Part shown: piece by piece, positions 1 to 8,906 of the stretch
Position numbering within the stretch: position 1 is the stretch's first letter
Layout: each line of letters opens with the position of its first letter
NCBI GenBank assembly: GCA_003164305.1
Contig: PLSZ01000147.1
Span: 1 to 9,332 of the forward strand
Source: Acetobacteraceae bacterium
GTDB lineage: Bacteria; Pseudomonadota; Alphaproteobacteria; Acetobacterales; Acetobacteraceae
Direction of reading: 5' to 3'
DNA length: 9,332 bases
The notes under the pieces: generated by a model
Seen by the model: only the letters and a program-made list of their open reading frames with translations
The model's database searches: none
What the model was told of the DNA's origin: nothing
Program-made: the position numbers and the translations under genes

Positions 1-3
1 AAC

Positions 4-29
4 CCCCGGCGCGCGATCGCGCGCCGGGG
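4..29 (-). terminator. GC-rich palindromic hairpin after the amidohydrolase gene (probable terminator)
   Basis: Bases 4 to 29 form a perfect 26-base palindrome, with two 13-base arms centred on GATC between positions 16 and 17. It begins 12 bases past the TAA stop of the minus-strand amidohydrolase gene, which is where an intrinsic terminator would sit. Only GTT follows the hairpin on the minus strand before the window ends, so the T tract cannot be checked. It could instead be a bidirectional terminator shared with a convergent gene to the left. Confidence 0.55.
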
Positions 30-41
30 ACGAAGGGGCGT

Positions 42-1748
42 TTAGTTCCGGTGCTCGTGATACCAGGAATTGCGGATCACACGCCCAGGAAGCGCGCCGG
101 TGTGCTTGCCGTCTTCGAGCAGGATCTGGCCGTTGACGATGGTCATATGGATGCCGATCGCCGCTTCCTTGATGCGCCAGCCACCACCCGGGAAGTCGTG
201 CACGACGCTTTCCTCGCCCGCGTCCACCGTCTTCGGATCGAAAAGTACGATATCCGCGGCGAGACCCGGCCGCAGCATCCCACGGTCGTGGATACCGAAC
301 GTCGAGGCGGACTCGAATGTCAGTTTGCGGATTGCCTGTTCCAATGTCAGTACCTGGCGCTTGCGCACCCACTCGCCCAACAGCCGCGTTGTGTAGCCGT
401 AACCACCGTGAAACTGGACATGCGCGCCACCATCGCCCAGTCCGACGATCGCGTTTGGATACGTCAGGATCTTCGTCATCGCCTCATCGTCGATGTTGTT
501 TTCCGCCTGCAGGAAGCGCGTGTCGAGATTTTCCTCGACGACGAGGTCCAGGAACGCGTCGATCACGCGTTTATTCGTCATTTTCGCGATCTCGCCGATC
601 GTTTTGAAGCGGAACTCTTCGTTCTTTTTCAACGCCGGCTCATTGACCCACATGTAATCCCACCAGGTCTTCGAGAAGCCGTTGGCCGCGGAGATATCGC
701 CTTTCCGCTCGACCGCCTCTTCGTGCAGTTTCTGGCGCACGACCGGATCGGAGTAAGCGCGCAGCTTGTCTTCATCCGAGGAAATGAGAATTGGATGCCA
801 GGTCGGCAGGCCGCGAAACACCTGGCAGTTGCGCATGGTGAAATCCTGCGTCACCCGGTTGGGGCTGCACATCGGATAGGCCTTGATCCCTTGCGCCACC
901 GTCTCATCGACCCGCGCCATGTGGATCTTCCACTTGTCCGGATTGCGTACCGTCTGCGCGAGGTTGTTATAAACGACGGTGCGGCCGGTCGCTTCGGCCA
1001 GGCGCGCCATCATGCCGTCCTTCAGTTCCTGATCGACGCCGCCGCCGACCTGGATCGTTCCGGTACTGAGTTCGCGAAGCACATCGGCCAACGCGAAGAT
1101 TTCTTTATCATCCGCCCACAAAGCCGGAATCGGCACGCCCTGCGGATCGAAATGCCCCTTCTGACGCGACAGCGACAAACCCAGAGCACCCGCCGTCAAC
1201 GCATCGCGCACGACATCTTGCATCGCACCGATTTCCTCATCGGTCGCGGCGCGCTTCTGACAGTCGTCGCCCATCACGTAATGCCGCACCGGCGTGTGAC
1301 CGATCAGCGTGCCTGCGTTGACGCCCAACGTCTTGTCGAGTTTGTCCATGTATTGCGGGATCGTTTCCCAATCGACATCGATGGTGTTCAGCACCTCCAT
1401 CGGGATCGCTTCGACATAGGAAAGAAATTCCGCCGTGCGGTGTTCGCGGCCCGGCCGCACCGGCGCCAGCGCCAAGGAACAATTGCCGAAAATCACCGTC
1501 GTGGAGCCGTGCTGCGGGGAGAACGTGCACAGCGGATCCCACGTCACCTGGCCGTCATAATGCGCGTGGTTGTCGATGAACCCTGGGGAAACCGCCAGCC
1601 CACTGGCATCGACGGTCCGCGTCGCCGGTCCGCTCAATTTACCGATTTCAGCGATTTTGCCATTGCGCACGCCAACATCGCCGCGGAACGCCGGCATGCC
1701 GGAGCCGTCCACGACCAGGCCATTCTTGATCAGCAGATCGTAAGCCAT
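42..1748 (-). CDS. Amidohydrolase family protein, N-acyl-D-amino-acid deacylase (D-aminoacylase) type
   Basis: This 568-residue protein belongs to the amidohydrolase superfamily in its D-aminoacylase/amidohydrolase-3 branch. Known relatives hydrolyse N-acyl-D-amino acids to a carboxylate and a free D-amino acid, but the substrate here cannot be read from sequence. An N-terminal beta-sandwich strand (DLLIKNGLVVDGSG, residues 4-17) leads into the metal site H61-A-H63 within GFIDNHAHYD. C90 lies in FGNCS, the position of the bridging cysteine of D-aminoacylases, and D439 lies in GDGGAH. The C-terminus returns to the small domain with GLAADIVLFDP. The two histidines that bind the second metal in characterised D-aminoacylases seem absent: the aligned places read TGTIQVGGG and VVYNNLAQ. 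The protein is longer than classic D-aminoacylases of about 480 residues. The ATG at 1748 is chosen because GGAGGA lies 7 bases upstream; the open frame runs further but without family similarity. No signal peptide is seen, so it is probably cytoplasmic. Confidence 0.88.
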   Translation of the reverse strand: MAYDLLIKNGLVVDGSGMPAFRGDVGVRNGKIAEIGKLSGPATRTVDASGLAVSPGFIDNHAHYDGQVTWDPLCTFSPQHGSTTVIFGNCSLALAPVRPGREHRTAEFLSYVEAIPMEVLNTIDVDWETIPQYMDKLDKTLGVNAGTLIGHTPVRHYVMGDDCQKRAATDEEIGAMQDVVRDALTAGALGLSLSRQKGHFDPQGVPIPALWADDKEIFALADVLRELSTGTIQVGGGVDQELKDGMMARLAEATGRTVVYNNLAQTVRNPDKWKIHMARVDETVAQGIKAYPMCSPNRVTQDFTMRNCQVFRGLPTWHPILISSDEDKLRAYSDPVVRQKLHEEAVERKGDISAANGFSKTWWDYMWVNEPALKKNEEFRFKTIGEIAKMTNKRVIDAFLDLVVEENLDTRFLQAENNIDDEAMTKILTYPNAIVGLGDGGAHVQFHGGYGYTTRLLGEWVRKRQVLTLEQAIRKLTFESASTFGIHDRGMLRPGLAADIVLFDPKTVDAGEESVVHDFPGGGWRIKEAAIGIHMTIVNGQILLEDGKHTGALPGRVIRNSWYHEHRN

Positions 1749-1755
1749 TTGGATG

Positions 1756-1761
1756 TCCTCC
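1756..1761 (-). promoter_or_regulatory. Strong ribosome binding site fixing the amidohydrolase start
   Basis: On the minus strand GGAGGA lies exactly 7 bases before the ATG at 1748. It is the best Shine-Dalgarno match in the window. It decides the start against the open frame that continues to 1964, whose extra residues overlap the end of the neighbouring glycosyltransferase gene. Confidence 0.8.
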
Positions 1762-1863
1762 AGAATTCTTGTTTGGGCGCGCGGGCCACGAGACGCGGCA
1801 CGCCGCCTCCTCATCAGCCTGGCACCGACACCCCTGGGCGGCAAACCGGCGGAAGAAATCGGC

Positions 1864-3153
1864 TTAAAGAATACTGACCAATTTCGTTTCGAGTTGGTCG
1901 ATATCGACCAGCCAATCGCGCTGATTGACGTCGCCGCCAGCGACGCATTCGAAGCATTCCGCATGATAGCGCAGGCCTTTCGCCAGCGCGACGCGGTTCA
2001 TGAACACCGTCGGATAGGTCGATTGTATCAGTTCAAGAACGGTTGTGCCCGGCCCGCAGAACGCCACATTGGTCAGGCCCGCGCCGTGCCCTCCAACAAC
2101 AAACCGGGCGCCTTTGAACAACGCGATCTGGGCCGCGAACGAGAGCATTCCGGGGATCACCGTCGCGAATCCGTGATCTTCCAGCAACCGCCTCACCGCG
2201 TCCTCGTTACGGATCACGCGGTTCCCGCTATCCAAGCGCGCCACGTAGATCCGTTCCGGCGTGTTCGGGACCGGCCCGACCGAAGCACCAGCGCGATCGA
2301 GAACCTCAAGACAGCGTGGCGACAGATACTCCTCCGCCGCGCCGCCCAGATACGCGTTCCAATGCGCACGCGCGATACGATAATGGCAATCGAATTCGAT
2401 CTGGATCCGCGGCAGGTTGGCGTATCCAAGAAGCGCCAGGGATTCCTCCTGCCAACCGGAGAGCGGTGGCAGCGCCAGCACGCAATTGGCGGCACCAACA
2501 ATCCGCACCGAGGCATCGAGCGCCGGCAGACATTGCATCAACCAGTGGTAGTAATTGCGAAACGCCAGGTTGGCGCCGATCACCACGATCTTGCCCCCGT
2601 CCGGCTCATGCACCGCACGCGGCATGGGCGGAATCATCCAGTAATCGTGGTCATCGACGAGATACCGCGTCTCCTTCAGCCGCTTCCCGTTGTGAAACAG
2701 CACCAGACGGGCGGCGACCAGCGTCACATCGCGCAAATCGAATCCATCGATTTCCGCCGTTCCCGGATTGCACTGAAACGCGGCGCGCGCGGCCGGATCA
2801 CGAAACGAATCGCCAACGACCGGTGAAATCGCAACCGGGTATTCGGCGCGTTGTTCGACAGTGTGGCGTGCGGCGGCGACGGTGGCGATGGAGATTTCTT
2901 CCGCGCCTGAAGCGGCATTTGACGTATCACCGACTCGCGCGGCCGGGTCCGCGTTCAACCAGCGACCGATCGCCACCCGCATCGAGTCACACCCCAGAAT
3001 TGTACCGCTCGGCCAGATTGTTCGATGCGAGCAAAGGTTGCGATACAGCGACGCCTCTTCCGTCGATACGCTCCACCAGGTTTTGTTCCGGCTGAAATAC
3101 AACGCATGCGGCCGGGTCTGGAGGAAGCACTCGGGACAAACGAAAGCGTGCAT
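1864..3153 (-). CDS. Glycosyltransferase family 61 (DUF563-type) protein
   Basis: The 429-residue product matches the GT61/DUF563 pattern: NYYHWL at residues 200-205, RIYVARLDSGNR followed by NEDAVRRLLEDHGF, then GGHGAGLTN around H356, and GTTVLEL. GT61 enzymes transfer sugars such as xylose or GlcNAc. In bacteria they often occur in polysaccharide or protein glycosylation loci, but donor and acceptor cannot be read here. There is no transmembrane segment or clear signal peptide, so a cytoplasmic or peripheral enzyme is likely. The first 57 residues are Cys- and Trp-rich, with CPEC at 6-9. They are not recognisable GT61 sequence, and a later start at M58 (2982) is possible. The ATG at 3153 is chosen because it is the first start that does not run into recR; its Shine-Dalgarno is weak. 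The gene begins 40 bases after recR on the same strand, so it may be cotranscribed, though it has no functional link to recombination. No other glycan genes are in view. Confidence 0.85.
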   Translation of the reverse strand: MHAFVCPECFLQTRPHALYFSRNKTWWSVSTEEASLYRNLCSHRTIWPSGTILGCDSMRVAIGRWLNADPAARVGDTSNAASGAEEISIATVAAARHTVEQRAEYPVAISPVVGDSFRDPAARAAFQCNPGTAEIDGFDLRDVTLVAARLVLFHNGKRLKETRYLVDDHDYWMIPPMPRAVHEPDGGKIVVIGANLAFRNYYHWLMQCLPALDASVRIVGAANCVLALPPLSGWQEESLALLGYANLPRIQIEFDCHYRIARAHWNAYLGGAAEEYLSPRCLEVLDRAGASVGPVPNTPERIYVARLDSGNRVIRNEDAVRRLLEDHGFATVIPGMLSFAAQIALFKGARFVVGGHGAGLTNVAFCGPGTTVLELIQSTYPTVFMNRVALAKGLRYHAECFECVAGGDVNQRDWLVDIDQLETKLVSIL

Positions 3154-3193
3154 GTCCCAGCTTGTTACCGTTCTCGGCGCGGTCTGGAGGTTC

Positions 3194-3784
3194 TCACGCG
3201 CGCCTGGCCCGCAGCGCCGCGGCCAGCGTGCCGTCGTCCAAGGCATCCAGCGCACCGCCCATCGGCACGCCCTGCCCCACCCGCGTTACCGCGACTCCGA
3301 GCGGCCGCAACCGGTCGGTCAGCCAATGCGCGGTCGTCGCGCCCTCCACCGTCGCGCCCAACGCCAGGATGACTTCGGAGACCGAGCCATCCTGAAGGCG
3401 CGTGATCAGCGTTGAAACGTTCAGGTCTTCGGGCCGGACGCCGCCCAACGCCGACAGTGTGCCGCCGAGCACGTGATACAGTCCGTGATGCACCCCCGCT
3501 CGTTCCAGCGCCCACAAATCGCCGACGCCTTCCACCACGCAAATGATGGACCGATCGCGGTTGTGATCGGCACAGATCGAGCACGGGTCCCGGCTGTCCA
3601 GATTGCCGCAATCGGCGCAAGACTTAACCGTGCGCGCGGCCTCGGCCAAAGCGGAGGCGAGCGGCAGCATGCGGGCTTCTGGATGTTGCAACATCCGCAA
3701 GGCGGCACGGCGCGCGCTACGCGGCCCCATGCCCGGCAATTTCGCCAGCAAACCGATCAGGTGCTCGATTTCGGGCCCGCCCAT
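3194..3784 (-). CDS. recR: Recombination mediator protein RecR
   Basis: RecR works with RecO (and RecF) to load RecA onto SSB-coated single-stranded DNA at gaps. This 196-residue protein has the complete family layout and normal length. A helix-hairpin-helix region around LPGMGPRSARRAA (16-28) comes first. The four-cysteine zinc module is C56, C59, C68 and C71 (CADC...CSIC). A Toprim domain follows, with VVEGVGDLWALE (83-94, acidic E85), and a Walker-like GGTLSALGG stretch and the C-terminal VTRVGQGVPMGGALD segment come after. The ATG at 3784 fits the family start. The bases before it (gaaccagcactaaccc) hold no convincing Shine-Dalgarno, so translation may rely on coupling to ybaB, which ends 62 bases upstream. 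It forms the third gene of dnaX-ybaB-recR, an order conserved in many bacteria. Confidence 0.97.
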   Translation of the reverse strand: MGGPEIEHLIGLLAKLPGMGPRSARRAALRMLQHPEARMLPLASALAEAARTVKSCADCGNLDSRDPCSICADHNRDRSIICVVEGVGDLWALERAGVHHGLYHVLGGTLSALGGVRPEDLNVSTLITRLQDGSVSEVILALGATVEGATTAHWLTDRLRPLGVAVTRVGQGVPMGGALDALDDGTLAAALRARRA

Positions 3785-3846
3785 GGGTTAGTGCTGGTTC
3801 ATCTGGACGTTGTCGTACCCCTCGCACGGCGCCGGTTGGGCGAAAT

Positions 3847-4166
3847 TCAAAATGGCAACTTCATCCCCGGCGGCAATTGCAGCCCACCGGTGACCTTCTG
3901 CATTTCCTCCGCCGAGGCCGCGTCTATCTTGGCTTTCGCGGCACGGTGCGCGGCGACGATAAGATCCTGCAGCATTTCGGTATCGGCCGGATCCACCACG
4001 TTCGGATCGATCTTCAGGCCGCGCATCTCGCCCTTGCCGTTCAACGTCACGCGCACGAGGCCGGCACCCGCCTCGCCGGTCATCTCCAGGCGGGTCAGTT
4101 GCTCCTGCATCTCCTGCATTTTCGACTGCATTTGCTGCGCCTGCTTCATCAGGCCGGCGAGGTTTT

Positions 4167-4170
<4 letters not shown>
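3847..4170 (-). CDS. ybaB: YbaB/EbfC family nucleoid-associated protein
   Basis: This 107-residue protein is a YbaB/EbfC homologue. These small dimeric DNA-binding proteins are associated with the nucleoid, and their gene is commonly located between dnaX and recR. The N-terminal helix [20 protein letters not shown] is the family signature. The central strand region [18 protein letters not shown] (40-57) and the helix [17 protein letters not shown] follow. The C-terminal tail is rich in Gly, Pro and Met ([13 protein letters not shown]), as usual. The start ATG overlaps the dnaX stop as ATGA (4167-4170). A GGAG lies 8 bases upstream inside dnaX, so translation is probably coupled to dnaX. The exact cellular role of the family is not settled. 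Confidence 0.96.
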
Positions 4171-6014
<1,844 letters not shown>

Positions 6015-6043
6015 ACGTGCGTGGATCTCCGGTGGAAGAGAGT

Positions 6044-6139
6044 GAGAGGCCGGCAAACGACCCAAACGGATCTCGCCGCGGCTGCTTCCTTCCGGACCTG
6101 ACCAGGGTAGACAAGGCGCCCGTCCGCCGCCGACCTCTC
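6044..6139 (-). ncRNA. ffs: Bacterial small SRP RNA (4.5S RNA)
   Basis: On the minus strand, positions 6103-6080 carry the universal SRP domain IV sequence GGTCAGGTCCGGAAGGAAGC followed by AGCC, with the GGAA tetraloop that binds Ffh. The ends pair: GAGAGGTCGGC (6139-6129) with GCCGGCCTCTC (6054-6044), 11 pairs with one G-U. This gives an Alu-less hairpin of about 96 bases, the usual size in proteobacteria. With Ffh and FtsY it targets nascent membrane proteins. It lies just upstream of dnaX. The exact ends are inferred from the pairing and may differ by a few bases. Confidence 0.95.
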
Positions 6140-6145
6140 AAGCGT

Positions 6146-6174
6146 TATCTAATGGTTCGCGGGTTGGGCGGCAA
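6146..6174 (-). promoter_or_regulatory. Sigma70-type promoter of the SRP RNA
   Basis: On the minus strand a -35 box TTGCCG (6174-6169) is separated by 17 bases from a -10 box TAGATA (6151-6146). The first base of the predicted SRP RNA, G6139, falls 7 bases past the -10, as expected for a start site. No equally good promoter is visible between the SRP RNA and dnaX, so this one may also feed dnaX-ybaB-recR. Confidence 0.75.
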
Positions 6175-6214
6175 GGCGGCGCACGCTCCGCGGCAGGCGC
6201 GCGTCCGCATCCGG

Positions 6215-6610
6215 TCAGAATCCGAATTCTTCCGCCATGGCGGTCAGATCGCTGAGCGCTTCCCGGCGCACCGAGGCGAGACGAGTCTGGAACGAGCGCA
6301 ACTCGCGCGGCGACAACACGTAATGGCCGTTATCCTTGCGCGACGATAACTCACCGCGGGCGATCAGGCGCATCACCGAGGGACGTGCGACACGTAACCG
6401 TTCGGCCGCTTCGGAGGGGTTGAGGTCGGCGCCATCCTCCAGGGCCGCATCCGTCACGCCGGCCATGATGGTCAGCAGTGCGTCCAGCGCGTCGGGCGTG
6501 ACACCGGGCAGCAAATTTTCGATGGTTCGCAGCGCGCGCAACGCCGCGACCGCCGGCCTCGCCCGCTCGATTGTCTCGGCCGAGATCGTGTCCGGCAGTT
6601 CGATGTCCAC
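6215..6610 (-). CDS. Excisionase-family HTH protein, antitoxin-like, no partner toxin
   Basis: This 131-residue protein carries one recognisable domain: a MerR/excisionase-like helix-turn-helix at residues 63-107 (LNPSEAAERLRVARPSVMRLIARGEL, then a wing ending VLSPRELRSF). The layout recalls antitoxins that precede PIN-domain toxin genes: an N-terminal helical region of about 60 residues, the HTH, then RREALSDLTAMAEEFGF. No toxin follows. Only 75 bases separate its stop from the SRP RNA, so it is an orphan here or a stand-alone regulator. The GTG at 6610 is chosen because GGAAAGG lies 6 bases upstream. The longer open frame reaching 6802 runs through the tRNA-His gene and cannot be protein in full. 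It begins 37 bases past the 3' end of the tRNA, so it may be on the tRNA transcript. Its DNA target and function are unknown. Confidence 0.82.
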   Translation of the reverse strand: MDIELPDTISAETIERARPAVAALRALRTIENLLPGVTPDALDALLTIMAGVTDAALEDGADLNPSEAAERLRVARPSVMRLIARGELSSRKDNGHYVLSPRELRSFQTRLASVRREALSDLTAMAEEFGF

Positions 6611-6647
6611 ACGACGCCTTTCCGCTATGGCCCCGGGGAGAGCGACC

Positions 6648-6724
6648 TGGGGCGAGCAACGGGACTCGAACCCGTGACATCCAAGACCACAACCTGGCGC
6701 TCTACCAACTGAGCTATGCCCGCC
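6648..6724 (-). tRNA. tRNA-His (anticodon GUG)
   Basis: Read on the minus strand, the cloverleaf closes fully. The acceptor is GCGGGCA paired with TGCTCGC (one G-U). The D arm contains AGCTCAGTTGGTAGAGC. The anticodon stem is CCAGG/CTTGG with loop TTGTGGT, giving GTG. The T arm is ACGGG-TTCGAGT-CCCGT. The gene encodes the extra G-1 (6724) opposite C73 (6651), the hallmark of canonical bacterial tRNA-His, and the 3' CCA is also encoded (6650-6648). Confidence 0.97.
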
Positions 6725-6737
6725 ATCCAGGGGGCGC

Positions 6738-6766
6738 GGTGTAATCCGGCGGCTGCTTTCCGTCAA
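6738..6766 (-). promoter_or_regulatory. Candidate promoter of tRNA-His
   Basis: On the minus strand TTGACG (6766-6761) stands 17 bases before TACACC (6743-6738), and the tRNA begins 13 bases beyond the -10. The -35 box is good and the -10 box poor. The -35 lies inside a perfect 7-base inverted repeat (6762-6779), so access could be modulated or the repeat may serve the upstream gene as a terminator. Confidence 0.45.
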
Positions 6767-6779
6767 CGACAGCGTTGAC
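6762..6779. repeat. Inverted repeat GTCAACG-4-CGTTGAC downstream of the aminotransferase
   Basis: GTCAACG (6762-6768) and CGTTGAC (6773-6779) are perfect 7-base arms around a 4-base loop, 19 bases past the aminotransferase stop. As RNA it would form a stable hairpin, but no T tract follows on the minus strand, so it is at best a weak or Rho-assisted terminator. A third GTCAACG overlaps the aminotransferase stop (6798-6804), and CGACAGCGT is repeated directly at 6767-6775 and 6781-6789. Confidence 0.5.
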
Positions 6780-6798
6780 ACGACAGCGTGCGCTCCGG

Positions 6799-7968
6799 TC
6801 AACGCACCAAGGCGAAATGCCGCTTCAACCGGTCCAGCGCTTCCGCCAGCACGTCGGGCCGCTTGCAGAACGCGAAGCGGGCGTAATGCGCCGGCGCGCC
6901 GGGCTCGTCGTAGAACGCGGACACGGGGATCGCGGTGACGCCGGCATGCTCGGTGATGTGGCGGCAGAACGCCACGTCGTCACCGTTGAAGCGCAGCGGG
7001 GTGAAATCGGTGGTGATGAAATACGACCCGCTGGTCGGCAGCACGTCGAAGCCGACCTCGGCGAGACCCTCGGCCATCTGATCGCGCCGCGCCTGCAGGT
7101 TGCTGGACAGCCCGGCGAAATAGGCGTCGTCCTTGCCAAGACCGACGGCGACCGCGCGTTGCAGATTGGGGGCAGTGGTGAACGTCAGGTTTTGATGCGC
7201 CTTTTGCACCAGAGACGTCAGGTTGGTGGCGGCGGTGATGTAGCCGACCTTCCACCCGGTCAACGAAAACGTCTTGCCGGCGCTGCCGATGCGCATCGTG
7301 CGGTCGCGCATGCCCGGCAAGGTCATCAGCGGAATGTGCTGCTTGCCGTCGAAAATCAGGTGCTCGTACACTTCGTCGCAGATCGCGTAGGTGTCGTGGC
7401 GCAGGATCAGGTCGGACAGAAATCCCAGTTCCTCCTGTGTGAAGACTTTGCCGCAGGGGTTCATCGGGGTATTGAACAGGATCGCCTTGGTCTTCGGCCC
7501 AAACGCGGCGGCGAGTTCGGCGCGCGGCAGTTCCCACGCCGGTGGCGCGAGACGGACGATGCGAGGGATTGCGCCCAGCATGCGGACGACGGGGACGTAG
7601 GTGTCGTAGAGGGGCTCGATGAGCACGACCTCATCGCCGGGATCGAGGACGGCCATCAGGCAGGCGGTGATCGCCTCGGTGGCGCCGGAGGTGACGGTGA
7701 CCTCGGATGCCCAATCGATGTCCAGTCCGTAGAAGCGGCGGTTGGCGTTGGCGACGGCCTGGCGCAGTTCGAGCACGCCGGGCATTGGCGGGTACTGGTT
7801 GCGGCCGTCTTTCAACGCGTCGGCGGCGGCCTGGACCACGTCCTCCGGCCCGTCGGTGTCCGGAAAACCCTGGCCGAGATTGATCGATTTATGTTCGGTC
7901 GCCAGCGCCGACATGACGGTGAAGATGGTCGTGCCGATCGACCCGAGATAGTTATTCGCTCCACGCAT
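6799..7968 (-). CDS. PLP-dependent aminotransferase, class I/II (fold type I)
   Basis: The 389-residue protein is a fold-type I aminotransferase that moves an amino group between an amino acid and a 2-oxo acid using pyridoxal phosphate. Visible motifs are INLGQGFPDTDGP (29-41), TSGATEAI (93-100), NPCGK (170-174), DEVY (198-201), the PLP lysine K232 in GSAGKTFSLTGWKVGY, and the carboxylate-binding R364 in ARFAFCKR. The GQGFPDxDGP opening resembles the group that includes methionine aminotransferase YbdL, kynurenine aminotransferase-like enzymes and some DapC proteins. The amino acid substrate cannot be decided. NPCG replaces the more usual NPTG at the cofactor loop, a mild change. The ATG at 7968 is chosen by family start and a GAGG 9 bases upstream; the open frame extends to 8172 without similarity. 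It is transcribed divergently from glnB, which hints at, but does not show, a nitrogen-related role. Confidence 0.92.
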   Translation of the reverse strand: MRGANNYLGSIGTTIFTVMSALATEHKSINLGQGFPDTDGPEDVVQAAADALKDGRNQYPPMPGVLELRQAVANANRRFYGLDIDWASEVTVTSGATEAITACLMAVLDPGDEVVLIEPLYDTYVPVVRMLGAIPRIVRLAPPAWELPRAELAAAFGPKTKAILFNTPMNPCGKVFTQEELGFLSDLILRHDTYAICDEVYEHLIFDGKQHIPLMTLPGMRDRTMRIGSAGKTFSLTGWKVGYITAATNLTSLVQKAHQNLTFTTAPNLQRAVAVGLGKDDAYFAGLSSNLQARRDQMAEGLAEVGFDVLPTSGSYFITTDFTPLRFNGDDVAFCRHITEHAGVTAIPVSAFYDEPGAPAHYARFAFCKRPDVLAEALDRLKRHFALVR

Positions 7969-8091
7969 GCGCCCGCGCCTCGTTCCGATCATGGCAGCGA
8001 CCGGCCATAGCGCGGTTCTGATGATTTGCGAAGCCGCGACCGGGCGATCGCTGGAGGCGGCCCCGGGGGCACCGATCGGGACCGCCCGAAA

Positions 8092-8106
8092 TATACGTGA
8101 CGTATA
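8092..8106. promoter_or_regulatory. Operator-like inverted repeat TATACGT-G-ACGTATA
   Basis: Two perfect 7-base arms flank one central base, in an otherwise GC-rich region. The repeat overlaps the -10 box and expected start site of the minus-strand promoter for the aminotransferase, the position of a repressor operator. The binding protein cannot be named from sequence. Confidence 0.5.
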
Positions 8107-8130
8107 CGAATGCGGTATAAGAAACGTCAA
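8101..8130 (-). promoter_or_regulatory. Candidate sigma70 promoter of the aminotransferase
   Basis: On the minus strand TTGACG (8130-8125) is followed after 18 bases by TATACG (8106-8101). It would start transcription near 8094, giving a leader of about 125 bases before the ATG at 7968. The -35 is strong, the -10 moderate and the spacing one base over ideal. Confidence 0.5.
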
Positions 8131-8141
8131 ATCCCGCCTAA

Positions 8142-8705
<564 letters not shown>

Positions 8706-8733
8706 AGCGGCACCAGCCGCTGCCAATCGGACA

Positions 8734-8761
8734 GGTTCGGTCGCTTCTGCGAACACGAACC
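8734..8761 (+). repeat. Inverted repeat in the glnB-glnA spacer
   Basis: GGTTCG (8734-8739) and CGAACC (8756-8761) could pair across a 16-base loop, and TTCG/CGAA (8736-8739/8750-8753) offers an alternative inner pairing. No T tract follows. The rest of the 201-base spacer (8706-8906) shows no clear promoter; CGGCCG-TG-CGGCCG near 8846-8859 is another small possible hairpin. Such structures could process or stabilise a glnB-glnA transcript, but this is weak. Confidence 0.3.
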
Positions 8762-8906
8762 GGCACGCCCGATCCGCTCCCGGCCCCGGCGGAATGTTAA
8801 GTCAGGGGCCAGATTTGGAAGGGTCCGCGTTGTGCGGGCTCGTAGCGGCCGTGCGGCCGGTGATCCCCGCGCGGCATTCGTAATGTAAGGACGGGGAATC
8901 AGGGTA

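Noticed and set aside
51..1877. 608-residue open frame on the plus strand
   Set aside because: It lies opposite the amidohydrolase, has no recognisable motifs, and its composition (His- and Arg-rich) is that of an antisense shadow in GC-rich DNA.
6015..6065. Upstream TTG start for dnaX at 6065
   Set aside because: The added residues lie within the 3' arm of the SRP RNA, so the ATG at 6014 is preferred.
6141..6600. A tRNA-borne attachment site repeat for a genomic island
   Set aside because: I looked for a second copy of the tRNA-His 3' end downstream and found none; no integrase is present.
6611..6802. N-terminal extension of the antitoxin-like protein
   Set aside because: It would translate through the complete tRNA-His gene; the GTG at 6610 has a good ribosome binding site.
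8709..8723. Second sigma54 promoter before glnA (CGGCACCAGCCGCTGC)
   Set aside because: The GG to GC spacing is off by one base and the -24 box lacks its leading T; other GGCAC occurrences in the spacer fail the -12 box.
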